A stretch of DNA of 64,000 nucleotides from Primula veris (lineage: Eukaryota; Streptophyta; Magnoliopsida; Ericales; Primulaceae), in contig OY821741.1 in assembly GCA_963682055.1 (NCBI GenBank), forward strand, positions 875,501 to 939,500. The letters run 5' to 3'. Below are positions 47,843-59,700 of this stretch, piece after piece. The position numbers and the translations under genes were made by a program. Position 1 is the stretch's first letter. Each line of letters starts with the position of its first letter. The notes under the pieces were generated by a model that was not told the origin of the DNA, did no database searches, and saw only the letters and a program-made list of their open reading frames with translations.

Positions 47843-49730
47843 CTTCTTTCTCTCTTTCACACACACACTTTCACACACTTTTTTGGCTAAACAAATCCAA
47901 AGTACCTTCTAGTAAATGTTCCTTGAGTGGATGGCTATTGGTTACAATCATACAAATATCTGATATAAAAATATTACCGCCAACACCGATTATGTGAACC
48001 AATTATATATTAATTGAAAATTGTTTTTCAAAATCACAAACAAAATAATTGGTATATTTCATCCGCGATAACAGCAGGGTAAGGTTTTTAGATTTAAAAT
48101 TTGATGAGAAAAAACATTACTTTATGTTATTTCTCCTATTAAGTAGCCGTACTAAAGAAAAAAGTGAATTGCACCAATGATCACTATAGTTTGGACTTAT
48201 ATCTCACTTGTTTTTATACAGGTTTTGAAAATATGGTACTCTCTATCCGTTCTATTTGTGTCACGTGTTAAAGACTGACATGCGTTATGTTGCTATATTG
48301 AAGGTAAAATGTTTCTGGCTAATTTGACGTCAAAATAGCAACAGCTGTCAGCGTTCAGACATTTTATTATCGTGAAATAAGTTGCCAAAAGTTTAAGGTT
48401 ACATTTTATTTTATGTTTTGTTGGAAAGAGGAACATTAGAACATCCATTAATGAAATAATTGACATTTTAACAAGGAAACAAATTGAGTAGTAGCCTTGT
48501 ATCCAAAATACTTAAATAAATGCCAATTATGTTATTTATCAAACCATGCCAACCGAAATGTTGGTACGAAATTATAAGGTACAAATTAACATTAAATATT
48601 GAAACTATGAACCCCATTTTTGTAGTTGACCCATAAATTTATAAGGATAAGGATGAATACCATATTCAAAGTTGGTCCCCAACAAAAATATTTATGATAT
48701 TTTTGAGCATAGTGCTGATGACACCCAGGCCCGGAGATGATCGTGATCATCCTGACAACGATTTTTAATTTTATTTTTTTATACATATAATTAAAAAAAA
48801 TTATGAGATATATACATTTATGGTCTTTCTAGTTAAATAAAAGAATTGTTAGTATAATGGTAAAATTAAACTATAAGATAGTCAAAATATTAGAAGTTCA
48901 AATCATGTTAGCGTATATTTTTTCAAATTTTATGTTTTTTTATGAAATTACCTAATTATATAAATACTTATTGTATTTTTTCAAACATTATTACATACAA
49001 AATTATTTTATTATCCAATATTCTTTGTATTGACTTTATATTTATTTTATACTATGTAATACAAAAATATAAAAAAAATTATTTTTATATTAGACTCTAT
49101 TTTTTTTCATTCGACATCTTTTTTTTACGATATGACTCCCGAATAAAATCATGCTGGTTGAGCGGTGACAACTATATGGTTTACAAATAATAATAATGAT
49201 AATGTATTTAAAATAATATGATGTGACACTGGTGCATGTACTGTAGTATGTATTGCCAAGAAACAAGTGTCACTATTTTAGTATGGGCTTGTTACCTTAT
49301 TTTATTAATTTTTAACTTAGACCAAACGTATCAGCAAATTTAATAATTTTTTTAAAATTAATATATTTTTTTATATTTTTTAAAAAACATTTACATAAAA
49401 ATCTCATTTACTTATTAATTTACTTATAATAACCTTACATTTTTTTTTATTTGTTTATTATCATTTAATAATTATAACAATATTCCAACCACAAAAATAT
49501 AGACCAACTGAATCATATACATTCCTTATATATATATATATAAATTTTGTGTTTTCTGAAATTTAGTAAATTTATAAGACTCATTTTTTATAGAATCATT
49601 AAATTTTAAAAAAAAATTATGTTTTGACGTAATAGATGCGGTTGGTCTCGGTAATATCTAATAAATAACCATTAAGTCTTTAACAATTTGAATAAAAACT
49701 ATTTAAATCCATTTAGCCGCACACCTTAAT
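47843..49730. other. Intergenic upstream of DRM1, very AT-rich
   Basis: The first bases hold a CTTTC/CACACA-rich DRM1 leader; reverse CCAAT-like motifs lie near 47940. The rest is AT-rich and without a convincing gene. A tRNA-like segment at 48845-48915 is listed separately. Confidence 0.5.
48845..48915 (+). other. tRNA-like (possible SINE head) sequence
   Basis: TTGTTAGTATAATGGTAAA resembles the 5' end and A box of tRNA-Asp/Glu-type genes, and AGTTCAAATCATG about 40 bases later fits a degenerate B box (GTTCRAxxC). Stems do not pair well and the anticodon arm is not clear, so it is not an intact tRNA. A tRNA-derived SINE relic followed by an AT-rich tail is possible. Confidence 0.3.
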
Positions 49731-49742
49731 ATATTTTTAAGA

Positions 49743-49914
49743 GCACTGTTTTAAAAGCATGATTTGGAGCGAAAAAACTCGATTCAAAACTTAAAAAAAA
49801 GCTTTAAAGCATGCGTTTCTGCCTTTTGAGCCTCTAAAATCTTACGTTTTTTACACTTTTAGCATATTTCTAACAAAAAACGTTTTAGCTAAGATTTCGT
49901 TTTTTAAAACACTG
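49743..49914. mobile_element. CAGTGTTTTAAAA MITE, full copy joined to a CDKA fragment
   Basis: Runs from CACTGTTTTAAAAGCATGATT to CGTTTTTTAAAACACTG. It is the longer version of 20763-20884. Even the outside flank ATATTTTTAAGAGC is shared between the two loci, so the duplicated segment is larger than the MITE. Confidence 0.82.
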
Positions 49915-50090
49915 TTCAAGAGAGATTTCTCTAATATATGTGCTTGGAACACCCTCGTCTTCCTACTCGAGACGAATCTTTTTCAACGCAATTGTTCTAT
50001 TTGTCGCTTTGTCGCGTGCCTTATAGACTACACCATAAGTTCCTTCACCGATACTGCAATTTTGATAGAGATCGATCATCAATGTAATAG
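49914..50090 (-). pseudogene. CDKA (cdc2) gene fragment, long copy
   Basis: On the minus strand, an intron-like tract with ATCGATCTCTATCAAAATTGCAG is followed by the plant CDKA N-lobe: [18 protein letters not shown], then [11 protein letters not shown], a stop, EDEGVPST and REISL. This covers the Gly-rich loop, the VAIALKK-type Lys region and the start of the PSTAIRE helix (here PSTYIRE). The in-frame stop and truncation at the MITE make it non-functional. Intron sequence shows it was copied as DNA. A shorter copy is at 20884-20951. Confidence 0.88.
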
Positions 50091-50206
50091 AAGAGCACAA
50101 CTATAGCTAGAAATGTTTATATCTTGAAAAAGAAATGATTTACTTTATCCATCTAATCAGCAGAATGCCAGAACCACCCGAGGACAAGCTGAATAAATAC
50201 CAGTGT

Positions 50207-50372
50207 TTTAAAAAGCGAAATTTTAGCTAAATCGTTTTTGTGAAAGGTATACTAAAAGCATAAAAAGCGTAACCTTTTAGCGGCCTAAAAAAACGAAAAA
50301 AGCGAGTTTTTTAAGCTTTGCATCGAGCTTTTATCGAGTTTTGAATCGAGAAGCGTGCTTTTTATAAACGTG
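50207..50372. mobile_element. CAGTGTTTTAAAA-family MITE, inverse orientation
   Basis: Begins CAGTGTTTTAAAAAGCGAAATTTTAGC and ends GCGTGCTTTTTATAAACGTG. The internal order of blocks is the reverse of 9020-9172, so it sits in the opposite orientation. Confidence 0.7.
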
Positions 50373-50990
50373 ATAAATACAAGAAGCAGATTAAGAAAGG
50401 TATGAAGTCAGAAAGTTGTAAACTGTAAAATGAAAACTTGGCAGGAAAAAAAAGTGGTCTTCATACAAAATTCGATTAGATATTTAGGTATTCTATGTCT
50501 TTTCACACCACAACGATGCATATTCATGTAAAAATTCCACAAACTCGTTAGAATAACTAAAATAGAACGCAGGGGGGAACAACTCAGACTCACATTATCG
50601 GCATAACCTCCGTTCTCCGTAAATGATAAGTATCAAACACACACATTGCAGTGAACAGATATTAGCACCACAAGACACATAAAAAGATGCAAAATTAAAT
50701 TAAAATATCACAAAATCAGCTTAAGAACTTAAAACCAAAAGCAATAATCCTAAATTCACATTCACATCCCAACTTTTTAATTCTTTAGCTGCATAAAACT
50801 AGAAAAATGTTAGAACTAAGGCAACCATAGCCTCGTATCCAGATATCAGTTTTACCCCAAACAATCAGGCTCTTTTACGAATAGACCTAGGTCATTAGTT
50901 TAAGACTGTTTAACCAAGTTTATTAGTAATTCTATTCTCCGACCCTGCAGCATCTTCGGGTTTTCCTGAGCCTTTACTATCCTTGTTTTT

Positions 50991-52188
50991 CTATGTTGTC
51001 TTCCTCTTACTCCTTATGCTAAATTGTATCACAAAGTGCCAATCATGATCATGAACTGGCTTGTAAAACCTCATTTTATCCCCAGCTTTCAAATTATGCT
51101 CCCTTACAATATTCTCCCATCCATCCGAAATAAAATAACTCCTTAAAGGCTCCCCCTGGTAAACCATTATCACGTTCCAGTCTTGGTTCATCCAATCACT
51201 AAATTTCACAATCGCCTCCTCGCCACACCATTCAGCTGGCGGCATTCTGAAACCAGTTATCTCCAATCTCCCACTCAATATATCAGATTCTGTTAAGCTT
51301 TGCTCCCCGAGAAGCTTCTTTGTGCGATAAAGATCCGTGTTGAGAGGTCTTACTCTTCGTCTCAATTCATCATCTTTGAATGAATCACTGCAATATCCAT
51401 GTCATCTTACCAATAAGCATTTAAGTTGTCAGAGTAATGTAAACAATGCTATTACCCTTTTTGTGATTTCTGAACCAAAATATAGCTTTGTTTAGGGATC
51501 TAGTGTTTGAACCAAAGGTTATATCTTCAACAAAATTCTGTAAACGTATACTGCAGGTTTTGAATGAAAAATTCTCAGATTGAAAAATTTAAGACCTGCT
51601 TCCGAATTCTGAAATGGTAAGGTTGCTCAATTCTGCAAGTTATACTTGAAAACGGTTCTAAAAACAATTGTTTTCCATCTGTTCCAAGCAAAATTAAGTA
51701 ACATGAGATTCTCGCATTTACATAGCACAGTTAATTGAAATTGGAAACGATGCATGACACGCCTTTTTCAGCCTTATTTTCCCCAGATAACACCATGTAA
51801 TGGATGAAAATATAAAACATAATTTAGAACTTCAGAAAATCTGTACAACTAGTTAACGACGTCTAACTTCTATATTGCCCCAGAAATTGGAAAATTATCT
51901 CACATGTGCAATGTTATCAGATATACAGAAAACATAACAAGGATGTATTCATTGATGATCTGATCAGTTGGGATTAAACGTGTTCATGGCATATTAGTGG
52001 AGAAAAGCCTCAAGAATCAAAGTTGTTGGTGAAGAAAGTCATTGAAAGCAATAAAAGCAACGCAAAACTTACGCTATTTGTAATTCTTGAACCGGATTCT
52101 TGATCAGTGCAAAGTTATGAAAACCAAGGTTCTGCCTTTTAAGGAAATCCTCGAAAGTCTCTTCTTTTCCTTGTCTCTCGTACTCCAT
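50991..52188 (-). CDS. Small B3-like domain protein, copy A (170 aa), 2 exons
   Basis: Exons 52073-52188 and 50991-51387 join in frame. The first exon encodes MEYERQGKEETFEDFLKRQ and NFALIKNPVQELQIA; an in-frame stop three codons upstream supports this start. The second encodes a B3-type DNA-binding-like domain of about 95 residues: ITGFRMPPAEW, then VKFSDWMNQDWNVIMVYQGE, SDGWENIVREHNLKAGDKMRFY and a closing FVIQF strand. This order (hydrophobic MP..W motif, W.V/I strand, GW..IV..H.L..GD..RFY) is characteristic of plant B3 domains; placement within the B3 families is uncertain. Probable nuclear transcription factor. The tail RSKRKTT is basic. It is about 60% identical by eye to copy C (54962-56726), and the introns also match. 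Confidence 0.8.
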
Positions 52189-53777
52189 ATAGTATCTCTA
52201 TTTTTATCATAAATTTATGATGACCATTACCTCATGAAATTCCACCTTATTTTGAATTTTTTTTATATAAATTGTGGAATGTTCACTCATATTTATCTGG
52301 GGAAAATAAGGCTGAAAATAGAAAGAAAAAAAAAAACTAATAACACTATTTCTCTATATTTAAGCAACCAAAATTCTTTCAAATATTATGATCTTATATT
52401 GTATCTCTATTTTTATCATAAATTTATATCATCATTATAACTATAAATTTGTCGCACTACACATCGCACATGCATGCATGGGCAAGAAAACTAGTTATTA
52501 TACATAGATACATACAGGAAACAATAATAATAATTATTATTATTAAAAAAAAAAGAGTAAGTAGGTTTACATGAATTGTTTTTTGTCCTTGTACCACGTT
52601 GTTGTTGTTATCATCATCGTACTTTATGCCGTTGTTCGAAGATGACGATGATGACGACGTAATGCTCGTCTCAGAGAATTTATTTGTTTCTATCACAAAT
52701 AAAAAAAAAGTTACATAGACATAATAATGTATATCGAGTTTAAATTAATTGCTACACCTAAAAGGAGAAAATCTTGATGAGTTAAACATATCTTTATCAA
52801 TAAATATATGTTTAACAAAATTTGTAGTTATCTTTCAGGTTCATAGTTTCATTGTTTTCTATTTTCTTAACTTATGTTTCTCCTTTTATTATTTTACTGG
52901 ATTTTCCTATTTCTAGATTCTATTTTCTTACATGGTCTTTATATTAGTTTGCATTTATTTTTTAGATGTAATTCTTGATAGCCAATGAAAAGCCTACTGA
53001 ATGAACCTGAAGCTATTTTTGCTTTATCGCGAAAGCAATATCCATACTTTTCTAAATCTTGAACTTGTATGCTCAATTTTTGCTAGTTATCAGAAGAAAA
53101 AATATATATTCAATGGTGGAATATGATCTGTACCTTGTTAATTTGAGATTTGTTCTCATTAAACGTTCCTTTTTATCACAATTGATCTTGGTGCAATAAG
53201 GAGAGTAATAAGTATATGAGATATACGGAGAAAAATGACGTTTTTGAGCTCAAATTCTCTTAAAAATGGGGTTTGAATGATGTCTACTTGCACTCTTTTT
53301 CCCTCAAATATATTGTTATATTTTTTTTTGTAATGGATCTATTAAACAGTGTGTTTTTTAGCGATTTATAATCGGATTATTTGATTACCATCGTGCGAAG
53401 TATTGTCCCACGTATTCGACATTTTTCTTCTTCAGCTAATAAAAATTTCCTTTCAAAAAAAGAACGAAAGAAAGAAAAATGGTGGAATATGATCTTAAAA
53501 AGCGAAGAGCTTTTTAGCCTTCCATCATTCCAGGTCTTACAAACAGTACTGCCAAATGTTTGGCGTTTGTCGCACAAAATAATTTGTTTCAGTTACCCAA
53601 CTCATTTACTGCAATGAAGAAAACAGATATTGTCTTTTTATTCTTCCCTTTATCGCCACACAATCGGTCATTCAGTTCATGCATATGACTTTTTTAAATC
53701 GCCATTAACTTGTGTTAGCAGTTTTTACAATTGTTTCGAATGAACTCGTAATGTCCAAGGCAGATTATGCCTTCTTG
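52189..53777. other. Intergenic between B3 copy A and the RWP-RK exons
   Basis: Upstream region of copy A. A Ser/Asn/Asp-rich frame near 52560-52696 comes from TCA/GAT/AAC triplet repeats and is not called. The rest is AT-rich with no recognisable feature. Confidence 0.45.
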
Positions 53778-54347
53778 CTACTTCTTCTTGTGACTTGGCC
53801 ACTTTGCTATTCCGTAAGCCCTGCAGATACTCCGTAATGTACGTGGGGACACTCTAAGCTTATCTGCAGCATCGGACATCTTCAGATCTAGATTTGCAAC
53901 CACCTCATCTTTACTGATATTAAGTCCAAGCCTTTGTTGTACAGTATTTGCCTCATTTTCACCAGCTACTAATTCCCTCTCGAATTCACCCACTGATTTA
54001 TTTTTTAAAATTCACAAAGAAAATTAAACCCAATAAAAAGACTGTGGGTGCACCAAAATCACTATTTTAAACAAACTACAGACAGATCATATCATATCAT
54101 ATCATATAACTTACTTGTGCTCTGAAGTGTAGATTCATTTATTAGTGTATCCCGATCGTAAACATCCTCTTCTTCCATGTGCATACGAAGGTTAGTCAAT
54201 TCTTGATGCCGGTTAAACTCTAAAAAAGCCACATCAATCAAATCCATATCCATGTCCAAATCCAAATCCAAAAAAAACTCATCAACCGGATCGATATCAG
54301 GGGTAGTCAATTCTGGAGACTTATTTTCTCTCGGGATTAGAAAGTCA
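53778..54347 (-). CDS. RWP-RK domain exon pair (3' part of a gene, likely sharing the copy C first exon)
   Basis: Exons 54115-54347 and 53778-53992 join in frame (ACA A|TG). The first is acidic with an Asp/Leu run and no known domain. The second encodes an RWP-RK-like domain: ISKDEVVANLDLKMSDAADKL, VSPRTLRSICRAYGI and KWPSHKKK, ending at the last Lys. RWP-RK proteins (NLP, RKD) are nuclear transcription factors; the usual RWPxRK is KWPSHKK here and the protein ends right after it. There is no good start codon of its own: the 54347 boundary is a splice acceptor (ATTGCAG). The first exon of copy C (56494-56726) ends in the right phase, which would give a 226-aa protein (233+233+215 nt). Whether it is an alternative 3' end of that gene or a separate gene missing its first exon is unresolved. 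Confidence 0.7.
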
Positions 54348-55945
54348 CTGCAATATTTAAGTCATCTTCTGAATAAGCATTTAAGTTGTCAAGTAATGTA
54401 AACAACACTATTCTAGATGCAAACGGATGTACATTTATATGAGCATTGTCAACTGTTTTCCTCTTAAACTGCATCTACACCATTATTTTTCGGGGATTTA
54501 ACTTTTGAACTGAATGTTGACAAACGTTCTGTACAATTATTCTGCAGGTATCATCAGATAACAAAAACTGAGTCTCAGATCGGAGCGGGGCAAAAATTTA
54601 AGGCCGGCTTCTAAAATGGCGAGTACGCTTGTTTCTGTAACTTATGACTTAAAAAATAGTTTTCATTTTTTTTTCTCCAGAGAGCACCATGTAACAAAAG
54701 ATTTTCCCATTTCCTAAGCATAGTTTTGTAATCACCATGTTCTAGCAGACCCTGTAAAGTTACTATTTACTGGAATCAGAAAACCGTGCAAAGAATTTGT
54801 GTATGATCTGCAATGTTAACAGATAATACAACTTATTTAATATGGGTGTATGCATAATGATCTAATTAGTTGCAATTAGACGTGTTCATGTCATATCAGT
54901 GAAGAAGAACCTTAAGAAACGGTTTCTGGTAAAGAGAATCAAAGAAGGAAATGGTTCAAATTTACCCCATTTCACTATATTGCGGCCCTGCAGGATCATC
55001 GGGGTTTCCCTGCAGCATATTCTCCTTTTTGTAAAATTCTATCACAAAGTGCTGACTAGGATCACCACCATTAACTGGCTCGTAAAACCTCATGTTATCC
55101 CCAGGTTTCAAATTATGCTCCCTTACAATATTATCCCATCCATCCGCAATAAAATAAATCCTTGAAGGCTCCTCCCCCTGGTAAGCCATTACCACGTCCC
55201 AGTCTTGATGCTTCAAATCGGTCAATTTCATTTTCGCCTTCTTATCATGCCATTCAGCTGGCGGCATTCTGAAAGCGGTTATCTCCAATATCCCACTCAC
55301 TACATCAGCTTCCGTTAAGCTTTGCCCCCCGAGAAGCTTCTTTGTCCAAACAGGTAATGAATCACTGCAATATCCATGTCAACTTCCCAATAAGCATTTA
55401 GGTTGTCAGAGTAGTGTAAACAATGCTATTTTAGGATGCAAACTGTTGTAGATATATATGAGCATTGTCAATGTTAACATTCTGTAAAATTATTATTCTG
55501 CAGGTATCAGATAACAAAAACTGACAGACTGAGATCGGAGCAAATATTTAAGGCCGGCTTCTAAAATGGTGAGTACGCTTGTTTCTGTAACGTAGACTCA
55601 AAAAAGTTTCCCCCAATTTCTAAGCATAGTTTATACGTTATTCAAAAATAAATTAAACCAATATCCTAAATAATTTACATTTCCAAAATCACTATAAACT
55701 AGCGGACCCTGTAAAGTACTACTATTTACAAAAATTTCGAAAACCATGCAATGAATTAGCATATACGAGAACAGCTCCCCCTCTGCAATATTTCCAGATA
55801 ATACAACTTATTTAATATAGGTTTATGCATAATGATCTCATTAGGTGCAATTAAACGTGTTCATATCTTATCAGTGAAGAAGAACCTCAAGAAACGGTTT
55901 CTTGGTAAAAAGAAATCAAAGAAAGAAAGGGTTCAAATTTACCCT
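54347..55945. repeat. Tandem duplication of an intron-exon unit, period about 1.0 kb
   Basis: The intron segments upstream of the two acceptors, 54347-54968 and 55364-55945, are near copies of each other (shared GGCCGGCTTCTAAAATGG, GAGTACGCTTGTTTCTGTAA and GAAACGGTTTCT). The acceptor motif ATATTGCAG|TGA also matches copy A at 51387. The copy A intron further matches 55945-56490. So the locus has gone through at least two rounds of tandem duplication. Confidence 0.88.
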
Positions 55946-56726
55946 TTTTGTGATTCCTGAACCAAAATATTGGTTTGTTTAGGGATCTAGTTTTTGAACC
56001 AAAGGTTATATTGTCAACAAAGTTCCTGCTTCCGAATTCTGAAATGGTAAGGTTTCTTGATTCTGTAAGTTATACTTGAAAACGGTTCTAAAAACATTTT
56101 TTTCCCTTTTGTTCCAAAACACCAAGTAACATGAGATTCTCCCATTCACAGAGCACAGTTAATTAATATCGGAAACGATTCAGAACACACCTTTTTCATC
56201 CTTATTTCCCCCAGAAAACACGACGTAATGGATAAAAATATAAAACGTAAATTAGAACTTCAGAAAATATGTACAACTAGTTAATGACGTCTAACTTCTA
56301 GTATTTTGCCCCTGAAAATAGAAAATCAATTCAGATGTGCAATGTTATCAGAAATACAGAAAATATAACAAGGATGTATACATTAATGATCTATTCAGGT
56401 GGGATTAAACGTGTTCATGGCATATTAGTTGCGAAGAGCCTCAAGAATCAAAGTTGTTGCTGAAGAAAGCAATAAAAGCAACGCAAAACTTACGCTATTG
56501 GTAATTCTTGAACCGGATTCCTGATCAGTGCAAAGCTATGAAAACCAAGTTCCTGCCTTTTAAGGAAATCCTCGAAAGAACCTTCGTCTCCTTGTAACAC
56601 GTGCTCCATATAGTTATAGTACATGGATAAACTGTCATTGCTAAACTGCGTATCATCATCATCTGTATTCATTACTCCTTTCCCTTTTCTTGATCTTTTA
56701 GAAGCTGAACCCTCGTTATCGGACAT
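54962..56726 (-). CDS. Small B3-like domain protein, copy C (211 aa), 2 exons
   Basis: Exons 56494-56726 and 54962-55364 join in frame to 211 aa. The first exon begins MSDNEGSASKRSRKGKG, a nuclear-localisation-like basic stretch, followed by an acidic Asp run and the FEDFLKRQELGFHSFALI block shared with copy A. The second encodes the B3-like domain: ITAFRMPPAEWHDKKAKM, LKHQDWDVVMAYQGEEPS, ADGWDNIVREHNLKPGDNMRFYEPV and HFVIEFY. The C-terminus ends QYSEMG. Probable nuclear DNA-binding protein; target unknown. It is longer at the N-terminus than copy A and otherwise parallel to it. Its first exon could instead be spliced to the RWP-RK exons at 53778-54347, skipping the B3 exon. Confidence 0.82.
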
Positions 56727-59700
56727 TCTTCTTGGCTGTTTTTTATTCTTTGGGTTTAGGATGTGCGGTTTTCTGGGTAGAAAGGCGGGTTTTGTAGAGA
56801 AGAAAGGTTCTTTTAATTGTTCTTCTCGGCTAGTAATTAAAGGGTATTATTATTAGTTCGTTTTGCGGTTTAGTTAAATGTTCAAAACCTTTTATATACT
56901 ATTACTATTATTATGAATACTTGTATATATATATATATATATTTAAGTATTTAATAATAAGCTGAAAGTGTGAGAGAGGGAAAGTTAGTTATATAACCGT
57001 TTCCTGTTCATTAATTAAAAAGAAAGAGAGGCAAGTTATTATATTTCGAAATTATATAATATTAATATTTGAAAATACCCAAATCGGGATTTTGAGTACT
57101 ATTTGCCATGATTTAGAGGTTTTCAAGGTGGTTAATTACTCAAGGGCAAAAAACCCGTAAACCCTACCCAAACCCATGCGAGTTGGATTGCCCGAAAAAT
57201 CTCGACCCAACTCATATCAACCTGCAATATTATTATACTGATTCGGTCTGGATTGGGGTTTGCAATCTGCGAGCTAACCCAACCCGGTCCGCTTTAATTC
57301 GTAATATATTACATTGATGCCCTCGAGTTAAACTCTCGCTAGAATTCGTTTCATCCTTATTTGATTCTTGACCCTTAGGAATATTGATATATAAAAGTCA
57401 ATGAAATATGATTATACCAAAAACGAACATATCATATTATAACAATTAGTAATTTATTAAAGAAATTTTTTTGTTGAGAATCAAGTATTATGTACTAAGT
57501 ATTATAGATTTTGTACTAAAGAAATACCGTATTTTAGATAGTATAGTGTAAGGGCTAACGTGACGTGCATGGGGACTTGAAAAGACTAGTAATTTATTCA
57601 ATTATCCAAATTATCATTACAACTTTAAAATATACACCTTGTACTCAATTAATTTTTCACCAAATTAAAATACCACCAAGCTTCATCTCACAGCAAAATA
57701 ATGTTTGATTTACTAAAAGTCAAAAACTGTCACAAGCATGTCGTTAATTTAAAAAGTTGTCACAAATTTATCGCAAATTGACTAAACTGTCACAAAACCG
57801 TTACAAAAACCATCGTTAATAAGCTCGTAAAAAAAAATACCGTCACTAATCCCGTCGCTATTTGGGTATTTTTTTTGTAGATATCAATTCTACATATATA
57901 CTTAGTCTTGACGCTAGGTAATAGAGCGATAATTATTTCGAATTCGTGTAAAACCTGAGTTGAAATAATAGAGAACATTGTGTTGTAACAACCTCATGTC
58001 GATCATATTTTGTATTGTAATTTAAGGTTTGTTTCTTATAAAACAATATAATTTAAGTTTGAAATTGTCTATTTTTTTCTGGGTAATATTTACGACAAAT
58101 CCCCATGTACTTAATATGTCTGTTTTGCAAATAACCACCCATGTAATTAATACTACAGAAACTTGTAATTAACCCCTATTTAAATCTTTAAGTTTTGCAA
58201 TTACTATCCGAGTGTCAAATTTTGAAATGACATAACTTTATATTCCGCTGTTTCTTTCGGATTATTATTTCTATTGATACACAGAACCTGTCAAATTATA
58301 TTCATACAAAAAAGTAGTTAACAAAAAACAAAATACTTTAAAGCAGTTTTATGACAAAATAATAAGGTGATTAAAATGTAAAACTAAGTTTGTCACAAAA
58401 ATTGATCTAAAATGTATTAGGCTGCTTTCAATGCAGTGCTTCAATTACATAGAACAGAAAGAAAGAAAAATTGGACTGAATTACTTGCTTTTCATTATTC
58501 TAGGCCAAATTTCTTTTTTGTTGATAATTTGTTGTTAAAATTAGTGACACACAATTAACAGAAACCAATAACGTGTTTATTTGCTATGGGAGTGATCGAT
58601 GTTGTCCCCGTCTCTTCCTTCAACCCTGACCTTCCTTAATTCAAATATGGTCGGAGTTCCTATAAGTCATTATTTTGCACTCTCATTCGAATGCCGGTGC
58701 CGTGGTATCAACTATTTAAACCACACTTGTTTGATTCACCCTGGTGAACACAAATGAAATTTCAGAGTTGTAATGTACTTAGATAGGTACTGTTACAAGT
58801 AATATCTCGTGTTGCAAGCAACCATTGTTCCTTCATCGCTTCATCACGATGATGATGAACACTCAATCAGCCTCTTGGTGTTTGGATACAGTGTGCAATA
58901 AATATATGATGCTTAAGAATACGAACGGGGAAGTTTTCCTGGCCAATGGATTGAGAAACCATTTTACTAGTTTTAAAATTTTAAAACCATTATATATTCT
59001 GATAGTTTCATAAATACGATATATTGTGATATATTTTGTTCTCAAGATTTTCTTCTCTATATTAGATGGGTTGGTACAAACCAACAATTCGACCCGCATT
59101 TGGTTAACTTGCTCAAGTGGATTTATCGGTTCGTGTTTTACGGTTGTTTCAGGATATATTCATAAAACAAGGGAACAAAAATGGTTTTTTTGATTTTAAG
59201 GTTAAGAGGTATAAGGAGAAAGAAGAGTTTTGATTTTATTTTTCTTAGTTTTTCTGGTTTTATTATCATAGTTTTAATTAACATTTTTTCCTCAAAATGC
59301 AACTATAGGGCTCTTATCATTGTCGTTCCTATGAACGTTGTAATCGATATACTTGCTTTGTATCGGACCTGTGTATTTTCCGGCCACTACGGGAGTCTTT
59401 GTCCCATGTATAGAAGACAATTTCTTTCAATAACATTTGAATCTTTTTAAAAAAAGAAAAGAAAAATGTATTAGACTTTATATAATGGTTGAAAATTCAA
59501 TGTACAGAATAACCATGGCCTCCAATTTGGATTCAAATCCGTTGCTTTTTTGTGTATCATGAATATTTTTATCTATTCAGATAAAAATATTACCATCTAA
59601 TCTGTTAAACAGAGAATATGAATATCCTCAACGTGGGATTTACTTTTATTTAAGACTTATCCAAGTAAAAGAAATTCTCCAATATTACACTTTTAAATAG

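Noticed and set aside
52457..52696. Ser/Asn/Asp-rich minus-strand frame upstream of B3 copy A
   Set aside because: Composition comes from triplet-like repeats and an ATT/AAT run; a stop separates it from the copy A start, and no splice link is convincing.
58825..59013. SWCLDTVCNKYMML frame resembling a Copia polyprotein block
   Set aside because: Only a few residues agree, and neither integrase nor reverse transcriptase is present nearby.
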